Made by a program: the position numbers and the translations under genes
In this document: in pieces, positions 6,275-16,338 of the stretch
Numbering within the stretch: position 1 is the stretch's first letter
Layout: every line of letters begins with the position of its first letter
The notes under the pieces: model-generated
The model's input: the letters and a program-made list of their open reading frames with translations, nothing else
Databases searched by the model: none
Told to the model about the DNA's origin: nothing
From: Geminocystis sp. NIES-3708
GTDB lineage: Bacteria; Cyanobacteriota; Cyanobacteriia; Cyanobacteriales; Cyanobacteriaceae
Assembly: GCF_001548095.1 (NCBI RefSeq)
Contig: NZ_AP014815.1
Span: 1,487,656-1,551,655, forward strand
Direction of reading: 5' to 3'
DNA length: 64,000 nt

Positions 6275-8893
6275 ATGATGACAAGTCCTAGTACCTTTTT
6301 TAGTAAATTAAAATTTGTCACAATGGTCAGTAAAACTAACGAAAAAGCCCTCGAAGACTTGATACAAGAATGCCTCATCCATCAACAAGGCTATCACCTC
6401 GGAGAGAATAAAGACTTTAACCCCCAAATCGCCATAGACACCGCCAAATTATGGCAATTTCTGGAAACCACCCAACCCGAAGAATTAGACAAGCTCAAGT
6501 ATAAGCCCGATTGGCAGAAAATAGTATTAGATAGAATCGATCAAAAAATCAAGAGAAATAGCCTTTTACCCCTTCTCAAGAAAGGCTTAGATATTGATTC
6601 AGCACACCTCACCCTATTTTATAGCCAACCCTACAACGACTTAAACCCAGAAATCCAAGCCAACTTCCAGAAAAACATCTTTTCTGTTACCCGTCAAATT
6701 CACTTTTCCACCACCGACAAAAACCTCTCCATAGACTTAGTAATATTTATCAACGGCTTACCCATCATAACTATTGAATTGAAAAATCAATGGACAAATC
6801 AAACCGTTTACGATGCTAAAAAACAATACTGCGGAAGGGATTATCAACAACCATTATTAAACTTCGGGCGGTGTTTAGTACATTTTGCCCTTGATACCGA
6901 TGAAGTTTGGATGACAACCAGACTCAATGGTAAAAGCACCTATTTTCTACCCTTCAATAAAGGAAATAACAACGGCAAAGGCAACCCCATTAACCCTAAT
7001 GGGCATAAAACTAGCTATCTATGGGAAGATATTTTAAGCAGAAGTAGTTTAGCCAATATCCTTGAACATTTTGTCTTATTAGAAGGTAATCCGAAAGATG
7101 CGCTTAAAGATAAAACCCTTATCTTTCCCCGTTACCACCAACGAGACGTAGTTAATAAAATCCTGCTATCTGCTCAAATTAATGGCACTGGTAAAACCTA
7201 TCTAATTCAACACTCCGCAGGTTCAGGAAAATCTAATTCTATCACATGGTTAGCCTTTCAACTAATTCAACTCTATCCCCTTCCCCTCGCCAAAGTTAAT
7301 AACTTTACTACTAACCTTAATAATAACGAACCATCACAACAAGTTAGTAATTCCACTGCTAACCAAGACGATAACCAATCTTCACGGCAAATTAATAACT
7401 CTACGACTAATCAAACATCACAAACCGTTAGCAATTTTACTGCTAATCAAGATAATAACCAATCATCAGAGCAAGTTAATAACTCGACTGCTAACCCAAA
7501 TAATAACCATAAATCTACCAATAAAACAGATATTCCATTAGACGAGCCTTTATTTAACTCAGTAATAGTAGTAACAGATAGAACTAATTTAGATAGACAA
7601 CTACGGGATAACATCAAAGACTTTTCCGAAGTTAAAAACATTATCGCCCATGCCAAAACCTCCGAAGAACTCAAAAACGCCCTTGAAACAGGCAAAAAAA
7701 TCATTATCACTACCATTCAAAAATTTAGATTCATTGTCGAAGGCATTGAAGGATTAAGTAACAAACGCTTTGCCGTAATTATCGATGAAGCCCACTCCAG
7801 CCAAAGCGGTACTTCTGCTGATACCCTTAACATGACAATCAATAAGACTAATGACAATGACGACACAGAAGAAGAAATCCCCGAAGATAATCAAGATAAA
7901 ATCTTAGAGGTAATGAAAAACCGCAAATTAAGTAAGAATGCCTCTTATTTTGCCTTTACTGCCACCCCGAAAAATAGCACCCTTGAAAAATTTGGCATCA
8001 GACAAAGCGACGGTAGTTTTTTACCCTTTCATCTCTATTCAATGAAACAAGCCATCGAAGAGGGTTTTATTCTCGATGTTTTAGCCAATTATACCACCTA
8101 TAAAAGTTACTACGAGATCCAGAAATCCATTATCGATAACCCCGAATTTGATACCAGTAAAGCCCAGAAAAAGATAAAAGCCTTTGTGGAAGCCCATCCG
8201 AAAATGATCGCCACCAAAGCCGAAATCATGGTTAATCACTTCTTAGAAAACGTAGTTAAACCGAAGAAAATGAAAGGGGAAGCGAGGGGGATGGTAGTAG
8301 CCAAAAATATTACCACAGCGATTATTTATTACCAAGAGATACAAAAACTGCTCAAAGAGAATAACGCCGATTTTCAAGCTATTATCGCCTTTTCGGGCAA
8401 AAAGAAGGTAAATGGTATTGAACACACCGAGGAGAGCTTAAACGGCTTTCTTAGTAAGGATATAGAGAGCAAATTGCGCACCAATGATTACCTCTTATTA
8501 GTGGTAGCAAATAAGTTTTTAACCGGCTTTGACGAACCATTATTACACACCATGTATATCGATAAGAAAATAACAGGAGTTTTAGCAGTACAAGCCCTAT
8601 CACGGCTAAACCGTTGTAATAATAAAATGGGTAAGAATGATACTTTTATCCTCGACTTTGTTAACAGCACCACAGAGATAAAACAAGCCTTTGATCCTTT
8701 TTATACTGCCACTAGCCTTACCGAAGCAACCGATATAAATGTACTCCATGACTTAAAAGAAAGTTTAGATGGGTTGGGGGTATATGAAATTTATGAAATA
8801 AACCAGTTTAACCAGTTATTTTTCAAGAATGTAGAAGCGGAGCAACTTCATTTAGCAAATCATGCACCGATAAAACCCTTACCATTGCTATAG
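6275..8893 (+). CDS. hsdR: Type I restriction enzyme HsdR subunit, orphan and C-terminally truncated
   Basis: HsdR is the motor/nuclease subunit of type I restriction systems. The N-terminal nuclease core is visible (SIDLVIFINGLPIITIELKN, with the E-x-K pair). It is followed by Walker A HSAGSGKS (about residue 313), the DEAH box (about 503), FTATPKN and a motif VI region VQALSRLNRCNN. ATG 6323 (MVSKTNEKALEDLIQ) is an alternative start. At 872 residues it lacks about 150-200 residues of the C-terminal helical domain that docks on HsdM, ending in the unrelated PIKPLPLL. No hsdM or hsdS lies in the window. Residues 352-411 are a tandem repeat between motifs I and Ia. It is probably inactive in restriction. 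Confidence 0.85.
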   Translation: MMTSPSTFFSKLKFVTMVSKTNEKALEDLIQECLIHQQGYHLGENKDFNPQIAIDTAKLWQFLETTQPEELDKLKYKPDWQKIVLDRIDQKIKRNSLLPLLKKGLDIDSAHLTLFYSQPYNDLNPEIQANFQKNIFSVTRQIHFSTTDKNLSIDLVIFINGLPIITIELKNQWTNQTVYDAKKQYCGRDYQQPLLNFGRCLVHFALDTDEVWMTTRLNGKSTYFLPFNKGNNNGKGNPINPNGHKTSYLWEDILSRSSLANILEHFVLLEGNPKDALKDKTLIFPRYHQRDVVNKILLSAQINGTGKTYLIQHSAGSGKSNSITWLAFQLIQLYPLPLAKVNNFTTNLNNNEPSQQVSNSTANQDDNQSSRQINNSTTNQTSQTVSNFTANQDNNQSSEQVNNSTANPNNNHKSTNKTDIPLDEPLFNSVIVVTDRTNLDRQLRDNIKDFSEVKNIIAHAKTSEELKNALETGKKIIITTIQKFRFIVEGIEGLSNKRFAVIIDEAHSSQSGTSADTLNMTINKTNDNDDTEEEIPEDNQDKILEVMKNRKLSKNASYFAFTATPKNSTLEKFGIRQSDGSFLPFHLYSMKQAIEEGFILDVLANYTTYKSYYEIQKSIIDNPEFDTSKAQKKIKAFVEAHPKMIATKAEIMVNHFLENVVKPKKMKGEARGMVVAKNITTAIIYYQEIQKLLKENNADFQAIIAFSGKKKVNGIEHTEESLNGFLSKDIESKLRTNDYLLLVVANKFLTGFDEPLLHTMYIDKKITGVLAVQALSRLNRCNNKMGKNDTFILDFVNSTTEIKQAFDPFYTATSLTEATDINVLHDLKESLDGLGVYEIYEINQFNQLFFKNVEAEQLHLANHAPIKPLPLL
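7328..7507 (+). repeat. In-frame tandem repeat inside hsdR
   Basis: There are three 48-bp units and one 36-bp unit. They encode the pattern Q-x-S-x-x-V-x-N-x-T-A-N-Q-D-x-N (EPSQQVSNSTANQDDN, QSSRQINNSTTN, QTSQTVSNFTANQDNN, QSSEQVNNSTANPNNN). It is flanked by more Asn/Thr-rich sequence from about 7300 to 7530. Unit length is a multiple of three, so expansion keeps the frame. Confidence 0.85.
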
Positions 8894-9718
8894 TGTTTAA
8901 GTGGGCGATTAATCGAGGATATAAACTACCAAAAAAGATTAGAAGAAGACTGAGGCACGGGATTATTTTGAAGACTATAAAACCTTCTCTATCCCATATC
9001 TCTGGAATGTCATAAAAATTATGACAAAGGTGAAATAATTAACCAAATTGCTACCGATGATAACTTGGATTATTTGAATGGTAAAATTAAGAGTGAAGTT
9101 ATACTTAGTAAGGAAATTAAAGATATTGATGGAGGTAAAAAACAGACAACAAGCAATGATTTGAGACTTCGACAAGCCCCTGAGCAGATTGATTGTATCA
9201 GTTAGTACATCGCTCCGCTCATCAACGACAAGCAAAAAGAGTTATTAGAAAACTCAAATAATGACTTTGTTAAGCATATAGTTAATTAAAATAACACTGA
9301 GACAGTTAGAAAAAATATGCAGGATTAATAATGCTCACAAATCAAGGTTTTTCAGAATTTTTAATATTATTAAACTGTTTCATTCTTATTTAAAATCACT
9401 ATAACTCCCATAAAAAAGATTATTTCCCCGACAACATAATTGCCGAAATTTGCCTTCAAGGATTAGTTTTTATTCAAAAACACAACTTTTTAAATTTGAT
9501 TTTGTCAGTAAAGTTTTCCTATATTTGTTTACAATAAAAATACTAATATCTTCATTCATAAGTATTTTTCCTCTCGTTTAGTATCTTCTACTCTCACCAA
9601 CAAACTTTTTTATCACACCTGAATTAGATGTTTTAATATCGTCGATTTTGCCTTAGAATAAAGATAATATTAACTTTTGTTAAAAATATTAAAATATATA
9701 TCATACTTTAATTTTATA
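8894..9718. other. Decayed non-coding stretch after hsdR
   Basis: No intact gene is seen. Short coding-like scraps occur on the plus strand in different frames: about 8896-8951 (LSGRLIEDINYQKRLEED), 8958-9030 (RDYFEDYKTFSIPYLWNV) and 9023-9140 (DKGEIINQIATDDNLDYL, then KIKSEVILSKEIKDIDGG). They look like remains of restriction-system or other accessory genes broken by stops and frameshifts. The family of the scraps is not identified. Confidence 0.45.
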
Positions 9719-10432
9719 ATGCGTTTTTTTAAGCCTCAACAGCCGATTTTACAAAAAAAGCAATTATCCTCTAATCCTCAACAGTTGGTATTAATGAAAT
9801 GTTTAATCATTAAACCTTTAGAAATCATCAATCTCTCAGGAATCTATACCTGTATTGATCAAGCAATGGCGATTTGGGGAATTTTTGCGGGTATAATTTT
9901 CACCACCGCACAATTTTCTAGCCTTAGCTGGACAAATCAAGCTATTTTTTGGTCTATTATTACTTTCGTTGGTATTATTACAATGGTAACTCTAACTTAC
10001 CGATGGACAATATTAGAAAAACTTTCTTGGTTACTTTACTCTTGGGTTATTTTAATGATTGTTGGAGTTATCATCACCGACATTGCCATCGCTCATCATT
10101 GGGGTTTTATGTTATCCCACCTGTGTGAATTATGGCTGATATTGAGTATTATTGGGTATTTACTCACTGGGTGGGGTATGCGTTCGAGAGCATTTTTTAT
10201 TGCAACAATCATTCATGCCATTACTATTTTTCTCTTACCCTATGTTAATGGTTGGCAATTTGGAGTTACAGCCATAGTCATGATGAGTAACTTATTGATT
10301 TTTTCTGAGGCGCAATGGGATATGTTATTACCACGAGAATTAAGAGAATATTCTTTAGACAATACAATATATCACAACAAATCAACTTCTTATTTTCCTA
10401 ATAAAATAACATCTTTAATCATCAATCTTTAA
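9719..10432 (+). CDS. Conserved-type multi-spanning membrane protein of unknown function
   Basis: This protein is about 237 residues from ATG 9719 (MRFFKPQQ). The frame is open to TTG 9677, but the extra residues have no ribosome site. By eye there are six to seven hydrophobic segments from about residue 50 to 200 (e.g. AIWGIFAGIIFTTAQF, IFWSIITFVGIITMVTLTY, LLYSWVILMIVGVIITDIA, FFIATIIHAITIFLLPYV). The C-terminal tail is polar. It stands alone, 122 bp before leuA. It resembles uncharacterised cyanobacterial inner-membrane proteins, and no transporter signature is visible. Confidence 0.6.
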   Translation: MRFFKPQQPILQKKQLSSNPQQLVLMKCLIIKPLEIINLSGIYTCIDQAMAIWGIFAGIIFTTAQFSSLSWTNQAIFWSIITFVGIITMVTLTYRWTILEKLSWLLYSWVILMIVGVIITDIAIAHHWGFMLSHLCELWLILSIIGYLLTGWGMRSRAFFIATIIHAITIFLLPYVNGWQFGVTAIVMMSNLLIFSEAQWDMLLPRELREYSLDNTIYHNKSTSYFPNKITSLIINL

Positions 10433-10554
10433 ATCGACAAAATTTGATGGTTATGGAAGATTAATAATCTTTACTAACCTCAAGACTCTGATTTTTGGTT
10501 TATGATATAAGAAGGCTTAATATATGTTGGTAAATTCGTTCAAAAATTTAAGAT

Positions 10555-12156
10555 ATGACAAACCAGCCAGATAGAATTATTATATTTGATACCACATTGC
10601 GTGATGGAGAACAATCTCCCGGTGCAAGTTTAAATGTAGATGAAAAACTAAATATCGCTCGTGCTTTAGCTAAATTAGGTGTTGATGTTATTGAAGCCGG
10701 TTTTCCCCATGCAAGTCAAGGAGATTTTCACGCCGTACAACGTATCGCTGAAACCGTAGGTACAGAAAATGGACCTATCATCTGCGGTTTAGCTCGTGCA
10801 ACCTTCAAAGACATCAAAAGTGCAGGAGAAGCCCTTAAACCAGCTTTTAAAAGCCGAATCCATACATTTTTAGCCACATCTGATATACATTTAGAATATA
10901 AACTTAAGAAAACTCGTGCCGATGTGTTAGCCATTGTACCTGAAATGGTAGCTTACGCTAAAACATTTACCGATGACGTAGAGTTTTCCCCTGAAGATGC
11001 TGGGCGTAGTGATCCTGAATTTCTTTATCAAGTATTAGAATTAGCTATTAATGCGGGAGCGACAACAGTTAATATACCTGATACAGTTGGTTATACTACT
11101 CCTAGTGAATATGGTGCAATTATAAAAGGTATTAAAGATAATGTATCGAATATTGACCAAGCCATCATATCCGTTCATGGTCACAATGATTTAGGTTTGG
11201 CAGTAGCAAATTTTCTTGAAGCAGTGAAAAATGGAGCAAGACAGTTAGAATGTACTATTAATGGTATTGGTGAAAGGGCTGGAAATGCAGCATTAGAAGA
11301 GTTAGTTATGGCACTTCATGTACGTCGTCAATATTTTAATCCTTTTTTAGGCAGAGACGTTAATTCTACTGAACCTTTAACTAATATAGATACTAAGCAG
11401 ATTTATAAAACTTCTCGTTTAGTATCAAGTTTGACGGGGATGATAGTACAACCTAATAAAGCCATTGTTGGTGCGAATGCTTTTGCCCATGAATCGGGAA
11501 TTCATCAAGATGGGGTGTTGAAAAATCGCCTCACTTACGAAATTATGGATGCGGAATCTATTGGTTTAACAACTAATCAGATTGTACTCGGCAAACTTTC
11601 AGGACGTAACGCATTTCGGACTCGTCTGATGGAATTGGGATTTGAATTGTCAGAAGAAGACTTAAATAAAGCCTTTTTGCGTTTTAAAGAGGTAGCAGAT
11701 AAAAAACGAGAAATTAGTGATTGGGATTTAGAAGCCATCGTTAATGATGAAATTCAGCAACCCCCTGAACTTTTCCGCCTTGAGTTAGTACAAGTTTCTT
11801 GTGGAGATCATTCTGCACCGACTGCTACTATTACTATTCGTAACCCTCAAGGAGAAGAATTAAGTGATGCTTCCATTGGTACAGGTCCTGTTGATGCGAT
11901 ATACAAGGCGATTAATCGTGTAGTGAATATTCCTAACGAGTTAATTGAGTATTCCGTCAAATCCGTTACTGCGGGAATTGATGCCATGGGAGAGGTAACA
12001 ATTCGCTTGAAACACGAAAATAAAACCTATTCAGGTTATGCGGCGAATACTGATGTCATTGTTGCTTCTGCCCGTGCTTATATTAGTGCTTTAAATCGTT
12101 TATATGCGGCAATTGAAGCGAAAAAAGAAACTGATTTGCAATTAATTAATAATTAA
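10555..12156 (+). CDS. leuA: 2-isopropylmalate synthase
   Basis: LeuA condenses acetyl-CoA with 2-oxoisovalerate, the first committed step of leucine biosynthesis, in the cytosol. The 533 residues have the normal length. The TIM barrel opens with [15 protein letters not shown] and carries the metal-binding [17 protein letters not shown] and the catalytic-loop [13 protein letters not shown]. Then come [13 protein letters not shown] and [14 protein letters not shown], and from about residue 400 the LeuA regulatory domain that binds leucine. It is monocistronic with its own terminator at 12175-12196. Start ATG 10555 matches the family start. No leader-peptide attenuator was recognised upstream. 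Confidence 0.97.
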   Translation: MTNQPDRIIIFDTTLRDGEQSPGASLNVDEKLNIARALAKLGVDVIEAGFPHASQGDFHAVQRIAETVGTENGPIICGLARATFKDIKSAGEALKPAFKSRIHTFLATSDIHLEYKLKKTRADVLAIVPEMVAYAKTFTDDVEFSPEDAGRSDPEFLYQVLELAINAGATTVNIPDTVGYTTPSEYGAIIKGIKDNVSNIDQAIISVHGHNDLGLAVANFLEAVKNGARQLECTINGIGERAGNAALEELVMALHVRRQYFNPFLGRDVNSTEPLTNIDTKQIYKTSRLVSSLTGMIVQPNKAIVGANAFAHESGIHQDGVLKNRLTYEIMDAESIGLTTNQIVLGKLSGRNAFRTRLMELGFELSEEDLNKAFLRFKEVADKKREISDWDLEAIVNDEIQQPPELFRLELVQVSCGDHSAPTATITIRNPQGEELSDASIGTGPVDAIYKAINRVVNIPNELIEYSVKSVTAGIDAMGEVTIRLKHENKTYSGYAANTDVIVASARAYISALNRLYAAIEAKKETDLQLINN

Positions 12157-12174
12157 TTTGTTTGATATTGGTAG

Positions 12175-12196
12175 GGTGGGTAAAACCCACCTTTTT
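12175..12196 (+). terminator. Rho-independent terminator of leuA
   Basis: A perfect 7-bp stem, GGTGGGT (12175-12181) and ACCCACC (12185-12191), with an AAA loop is followed by TTTTT (12192-12196), 19 bases after the leuA stop. Confidence 0.85.
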
Positions 12197-12238
12197 ATTT
12201 TATTCTTCATCGTCTATAATTTTATTATTTAATGTATA

Positions 12239-12480
12239 TTACATAATTGTGTTAATATCAACGTTTAACTTTTCTAAATTATCTCCTAATTCTTCTTGAA
12301 TTGCCTTGGTTAAGGTTATAGGAAAATCAACATAAATATGATTATTAATGACCAATTATACTAATTCTTGTACATCAGTTTTAAAATTTTTTTTGTAATA
12401 GAAGTAAGTTGAAAATCATAATTTTTTGAGATATTTTTATCAACCCTTTTCTCTTTTATTAATTCTTTTAGGTGAATCAT
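12239..12480 (-). pseudogene. Frameshifted remnant of an unknown small gene
   Basis: The minus strand from ATG 12480 reads MIHLKELIKEKRVDKNISKN and on to about QLTSITKK. After one frameshift near 12390 it continues TDVQELV, a TAG stop, then VINNHIYVDFPITLTKAI and EELGDNLEKLNVDINTI to TAA 12241-12239. The total of 242 bases confirms the lost phase. The family is not recognised. It starts nine bases after the end of the RNase D pseudogene on the same strand, so both may have formed a small operon. Confidence 0.4.
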
Positions 12481-12488
12481 TTCTTAGT

Positions 12489-13106
12489 CTAATAATAACT
12501 ATTGTATTTCAATTTATATCTTCTGCTTAAAGCTTCTAAATTTCTTATCTCTTGATTTTTCTTAATTTTAGTATCTAATTCTCTTAATTGATGATAAATT
12601 TGGACTAAATAAACACAGTCCATTTGTGCATAATCTAATTGAGTTTTTCTTAAAGGGTGAATACCCTAATCACTGTTCTGTTCTTTTTTTGATAAATCTT
12701 TGAAGTTTGTCAAATATTCTGTTAAATTCTTTAAATTTTTCTTTTTAATCAGGAGAAAATGATAGGGAAATTTTCTTGCTAATTCTAAAGTACAAAATAG
12801 ATTTTTAGCAGTATTTTTACCTAAAAATTTTAAGTCAAATGTAGTACTACGTAATGCTTTTTAAATTGACTGATTTATCATAGTATTGTTAACAAAGAAA
12901 TCAATTAAACTCGATTTATCTAATATATTGAATATATAACTACGATTAGAATTAAGATTCTTTCTATAAGTTAAAAGTTGAATCGAAGATAAGCGAGGAT
13001 TTTTCGTAGAGTAATCCGCAATTTCTGTATCAATCTAAAGAATATCTATTTCTATTAAATCAGGAATAATATTTTTAATCTCATCTATGTTTGTTATATC
13101 AATCAT
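12489..13106 (-). pseudogene. RNase D-type 3'-5' exonuclease inactivated by three nonsense codons
   Basis: Read on the minus strand from ATG 13106 this is a single 206-codon frame with no frameshift, the usual length of cyanobacterial RNase D proteins. DEDD motifs are visible: IDTEIADYSTKNPRLSSIQ (motif I), STTFDLKFLG (motif II) and LDYAQMDCVYLVQIYHQL (motif III, Y-x-x-x-D). In-frame stops lie at 13037-13035 (TAG), 12863-12861 (TAA) and 12668-12666 (TAG, at the expected Trp of D-W-G-I-H-P-L). RNase D proteins trim tRNA and other RNA 3' ends. With three stops the gene is almost certainly dead. Confidence 0.8.
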
Positions 13107-13177
13107 ATTTTTATTTAATTAATATGTCTTGAAATTCTTTTTTTTACACTAAAGTATTTTAATTTTTTGACAAAAAA

Positions 13178-14677
13178 TTATTTAGAATTATTAATAATTT
13201 TTAAAAAAGGTTTTTCTATTTCCGTAAAAAATTCAAAGTTATTTTGTTGTTCTTTTAATAATTCTATCGTGGCATCAGAAATATCTCCAGTTCTTTTATT
13301 TATGCGATCGCCAAGAATCTTTAAAGGAGCAGTACAATAAATAATTTGCAAATCAATATTTTGAGTTTTAGCAAATTCAATAATAGGTTGACGGAAAAAA
13401 ATACGATCATATTTAGCATCTAAAATAACAGTAAATCCTTCTTTAATTAATAATTTTCCTAAATAAAATAAATGATTATAAGTATTAACATTCATTTCTA
13501 AAGAATAAAGTTCATTTTGTCCTTTTTCTTCTAAAGATATTCCTGCTAAATGTTTTCTTACGGCATCAGAACGAATATGTATTCCATTAATTTTTTTGGC
13601 TATTTGACTTGCTATTGTGCTTTTTCCAGAGCCTGATAAACCAGACATTAAAATTATTTTTCCTTGAGATTTTTGAGTATATTTATATGCTAAATTATAA
13701 TATTTTGAAGCTACTTTTTGAGCTTGTTGTTTTTCAGTTTCACTAATAGCAGAATCATCTAATAAAAAAGAGTTAACTTTTGCTCTAACATAGGCTTGAC
13801 GAGTCAAATATAAAGGTAAAACTTGCAATCCTTCCCAATCTCCAGTGGTTTCTAAATAAGTATTAAGAAAAACATTAGCTAGTTTTTTTTCTTCTCTAAA
13901 ATCAAGATCCATTATTGTAAAAGCAACATCATAAATTACGTCAACAAAACGAAATGATTCATTAAATTCAATACGATCAAATAATTGTATTTTATTATTC
14001 CAAATACAAATATTTTTTAGATGTAAATCTCCATGACATTCTTTAATTTTATTTTTGATTTGTCTTTTTTTAAAACATTCTTGATGAGAAATAAAAAAAT
14101 TTTCAGTAAATGCTTTAGTTTTTTGATATTGTTCTAATGTTTGAACAAATCCAATATATTTTTTTGTCTGTCGATAATTTTCATTGATCGATTGTCTAAT
14201 TTTTTCTGCTGTGCCAAAACTATTAATATACTTATTAGTAAAAGTCTTTTGATGAAAATTAGCCACTAATTTACCTAATTCTTTTATCCTCTCTTCTGTT
14301 AATTTACCAGCTTTAAATATATTAATTAAAAGATTTTCTTGAGGAAATTGTTTCATTTTTAAAACATAATCAAATATCTGATAATTATTATTTAAAATAA
14401 ATTTTTCCTGAATATAACTAATAGGTATAACTTCCAAATAAAGATCAGGAGCAATTATTTTATTCATTCTCAATTCCTCTTCAAGAAAATATTTTCGTTT
14501 CTCAATAGTCGAATAATCTAAAAAGCCAAAATTAACTACCTTTTTCAATTTATAAGCATATTCTCCTGTTAAAAAAATTGTTGAACAATGAGTTTGTATA
14601 ACTTCAATAGGAAGTTTAACTTTATGGGGATAAAAATCCTCTTGCTGCATTATTTTAATTAATTGACTTTGAGACAT
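13178..14677 (-). CDS. Two-domain phosphotransferase: APH-like kinase fused to a P-loop kinase
   Basis: This 499-residue protein has an aminoglycoside-phosphotransferase-like fold in its N-terminal two thirds. The catalytic loop is KECHGDLHLKNICIW, followed by the metal motif FDRIEFNE. A separate P-loop ATPase follows from about residue 335 (Walker A ILMSGLSGSGKSTIA, then HIRSDAVRKHL), resembling the gluconokinase/AAA_33 group. This COG2187 plus COG0645 fusion is widespread in bacteria, and its substrate is unknown. It is not evidence of antibiotic resistance. ATG 14677 fits the family start. No partner gene is visible; the upstream spkB-like kinase gene is 170 bp away on the same strand. Confidence 0.85.
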   Translation of the reverse strand: MSQSQLIKIMQQEDFYPHKVKLPIEVIQTHCSTIFLTGEYAYKLKKVVNFGFLDYSTIEKRKYFLEEELRMNKIIAPDLYLEVIPISYIQEKFILNNNYQIFDYVLKMKQFPQENLLINIFKAGKLTEERIKELGKLVANFHQKTFTNKYINSFGTAEKIRQSINENYRQTKKYIGFVQTLEQYQKTKAFTENFFISHQECFKKRQIKNKIKECHGDLHLKNICIWNNKIQLFDRIEFNESFRFVDVIYDVAFTIMDLDFREEKKLANVFLNTYLETTGDWEGLQVLPLYLTRQAYVRAKVNSFLLDDSAISETEKQQAQKVASKYYNLAYKYTQKSQGKIILMSGLSGSGKSTIASQIAKKINGIHIRSDAVRKHLAGISLEEKGQNELYSLEMNVNTYNHLFYLGKLLIKEGFTVILDAKYDRIFFRQPIIEFAKTQNIDLQIIYCTAPLKILGDRINKRTGDISDATIELLKEQQNNFEFFTEIEKPFLKIINNSK

Positions 14678-14847
14678 ATTTAGAATTTGTTCTCATTAAT
14701 ATTTTGGAGAAATTCAAGAATAGGTACGATTTTCAATTTTTTTTACTAATTTTAAAAGATATAATTTAAATGAGTTTGAGCGTATAATTAAGACTATATA
14801 TTTTATTTTGAATGATTAATTTTGAGTTAATAAACTGAAAAATAAAA

Positions 14848-16338
14848 TTACCATAAACGACGCTTTCCATCAGGGAAAATAGTATTCCAATTAGTTTGAG
14901 TTTGTTGTAATTGATCTTCTTCTACGCTAACATTCGTTAAATTAGCACCACAGAAATTAGCATCATTAAGATTTGCACCTTCTAAATTTGCACCTTCTAA
15001 ATCTGCACCTCGAAAATCTGCTGATTGTAAATCTGCTTTCATAAAGTGAACTTTTTTAAGATTAGCTTTAGCAAACTTTGTTTTAATTAAAATTGCACTA
15101 TAAAAATTCGCTCCTTTTAAATAACTCTCTTCAAAATTACACTGAGTCATCGTGCAATGACGAAAATTAATTAGAGGTATATTTGCCCCCATAAAATTAA
15201 ATTGATTAAAAGTTTGTTTACTAAAATCCATTCTGCCCTGAGAATAAGCAACTAAAATACTTTCAGCATTAATTTGAGTAAGATACTTTGTTTTTCCCTG
15301 ACGAGATTTTCTAGCTCTAATTGCCATCGCTAACCGAGAAGTAGCTGAAACGTGAGTATATTCATCGTTAGTTTCAGATGGCGTAGGAATCACGGTTTTT
15401 GTATTCGTCACTAAACCTTTTTGTAATTCTTCTTCATAAGGAGCAATATCCAGTTCATCCATTACCTCTTTTGCCGATTGATAGCGAAGACGAACATCAA
15501 CTTCTAACATCTTGCGTAACACTTTCACAAAACCGTTACTAATTTTAACCTCTTTTTCCCACAAAAGTTCTCCTGTTAACTCATTACAGGGTATGTCTTT
15601 GGGCGATTTTGCCGTCATTAAATATAAACAAGTCGATCCTAGAGCATAAATATCACTAGAATATATTGGACGCATAGCTAATTGTTCTGGAGGGGCAAAC
15701 CCCATCGTGCCTACAGCAAATTGAGTAAAGGCTGTTTGACCATAATTTTTAGCTAATTGAGTGTTAACTTGATCTTTAACTGCTCCAAAATCAATTAAAA
15801 CCAATTTACCATCTTGTTCTCGACGAATAATGTTAGCTGGTTTAATATCCCGATGAATCATCTTAATGGAGTGAACATATTGCAGAATTGGTAATATTTC
15901 CCCTAAAAATTTTTTGGCTTGAGCTTCATTAAATACGCCGTTTTGTTTTACTTCTTGTTGTAAATTTTTACCTTTAACTAGACTTTGAACTAAATAAAAA
16001 TGTAGATTATCTTCAAAATAGTCCAGTAATCGAGGAATTTGAGGATGATCAATTTTTCCTAAAGTTTTTGCTTCCCTTTGAAATAAATCTAATGCCATTT
16101 GAAAGGTTTCTGGATCATTAGAATTAGCTCGTAACTGTTTTATAACACAGAAAGGATTACCCGGTAAAGATAAATCAATCCCTAAAAAAGTTGTTCCAAA
16201 TCCACCCTTTCCAATTTTTTTAATTACACGGTAACGATTATGCAATATCAAATTAGAACCACAACTGACACAAACCTTTTCGTTGGGTTCATTCTTTGGC
16301 TCTGGACAATCTGGGTTTAGGCAATAACTTAAAATCAT
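14848..16338 (-). CDS. spkB: SpkB-type serine/threonine protein kinase with pentapeptide repeats
   Basis: This is a 496-residue Hanks-type kinase. The N-terminus holds a small Cys cluster (C-x4-C ... CVSC, residues 6-26), probably zinc- or redox-binding. The kinase core runs from about residue 35 to 300: Gly loop IGKGGFGTTF, Lys in CVIKQL, catalytic HRDIKPANII, metal motif DFGAV and PPEQLAMRP. The C-terminus from about 375 is a pentapeptide-repeat domain with A(N/D)LxxA steps (ADLQSADFRGADLEGANLEG). The same domain order is found in Synechocystis SpkB, linked to oxidative-stress signalling. It is soluble, with no membrane segment. Confidence 0.9.
   Translation of the reverse strand: MILSYCLNPDCPEPKNEPNEKVCVSCGSNLILHNRYRVIKKIGKGGFGTTFLGIDLSLPGNPFCVIKQLRANSNDPETFQMALDLFQREAKTLGKIDHPQIPRLLDYFEDNLHFYLVQSLVKGKNLQQEVKQNGVFNEAQAKKFLGEILPILQYVHSIKMIHRDIKPANIIRREQDGKLVLIDFGAVKDQVNTQLAKNYGQTAFTQFAVGTMGFAPPEQLAMRPIYSSDIYALGSTCLYLMTAKSPKDIPCNELTGELLWEKEVKISNGFVKVLRKMLEVDVRLRYQSAKEVMDELDIAPYEEELQKGLVTNTKTVIPTPSETNDEYTHVSATSRLAMAIRARKSRQGKTKYLTQINAESILVAYSQGRMDFSKQTFNQFNFMGANIPLINFRHCTMTQCNFEESYLKGANFYSAILIKTKFAKANLKKVHFMKADLQSADFRGADLEGANLEGANLNDANFCGANLTNVSVEEDQLQQTQTNWNTIFPDGKRRLW

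Noticed and set aside
7328-7507. Possible CRISPR array
   Set aside because: The units are contiguous, in frame and degenerate with no spacers. It is a coding minisatellite. No CRISPR array or cas gene was found in the window.
7447-7716. Minus-strand 89-codon ORF
   Set aside because: It is antisense to hsdR and created by the repeat and AT-rich codons; no independent support.
8975-9235. Minus-strand 86-codon ORF in the decayed region
   Set aside because: The plus strand carries more convincing coding scraps (e.g. DNLDYLNGKIK), and this frame has no start signal or domain.
13178-14677. Aminoglycoside resistance gene
   Set aside because: The APH-like fold is part of a common APH/P-loop kinase fusion of unknown substrate. 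Nothing indicates resistance.
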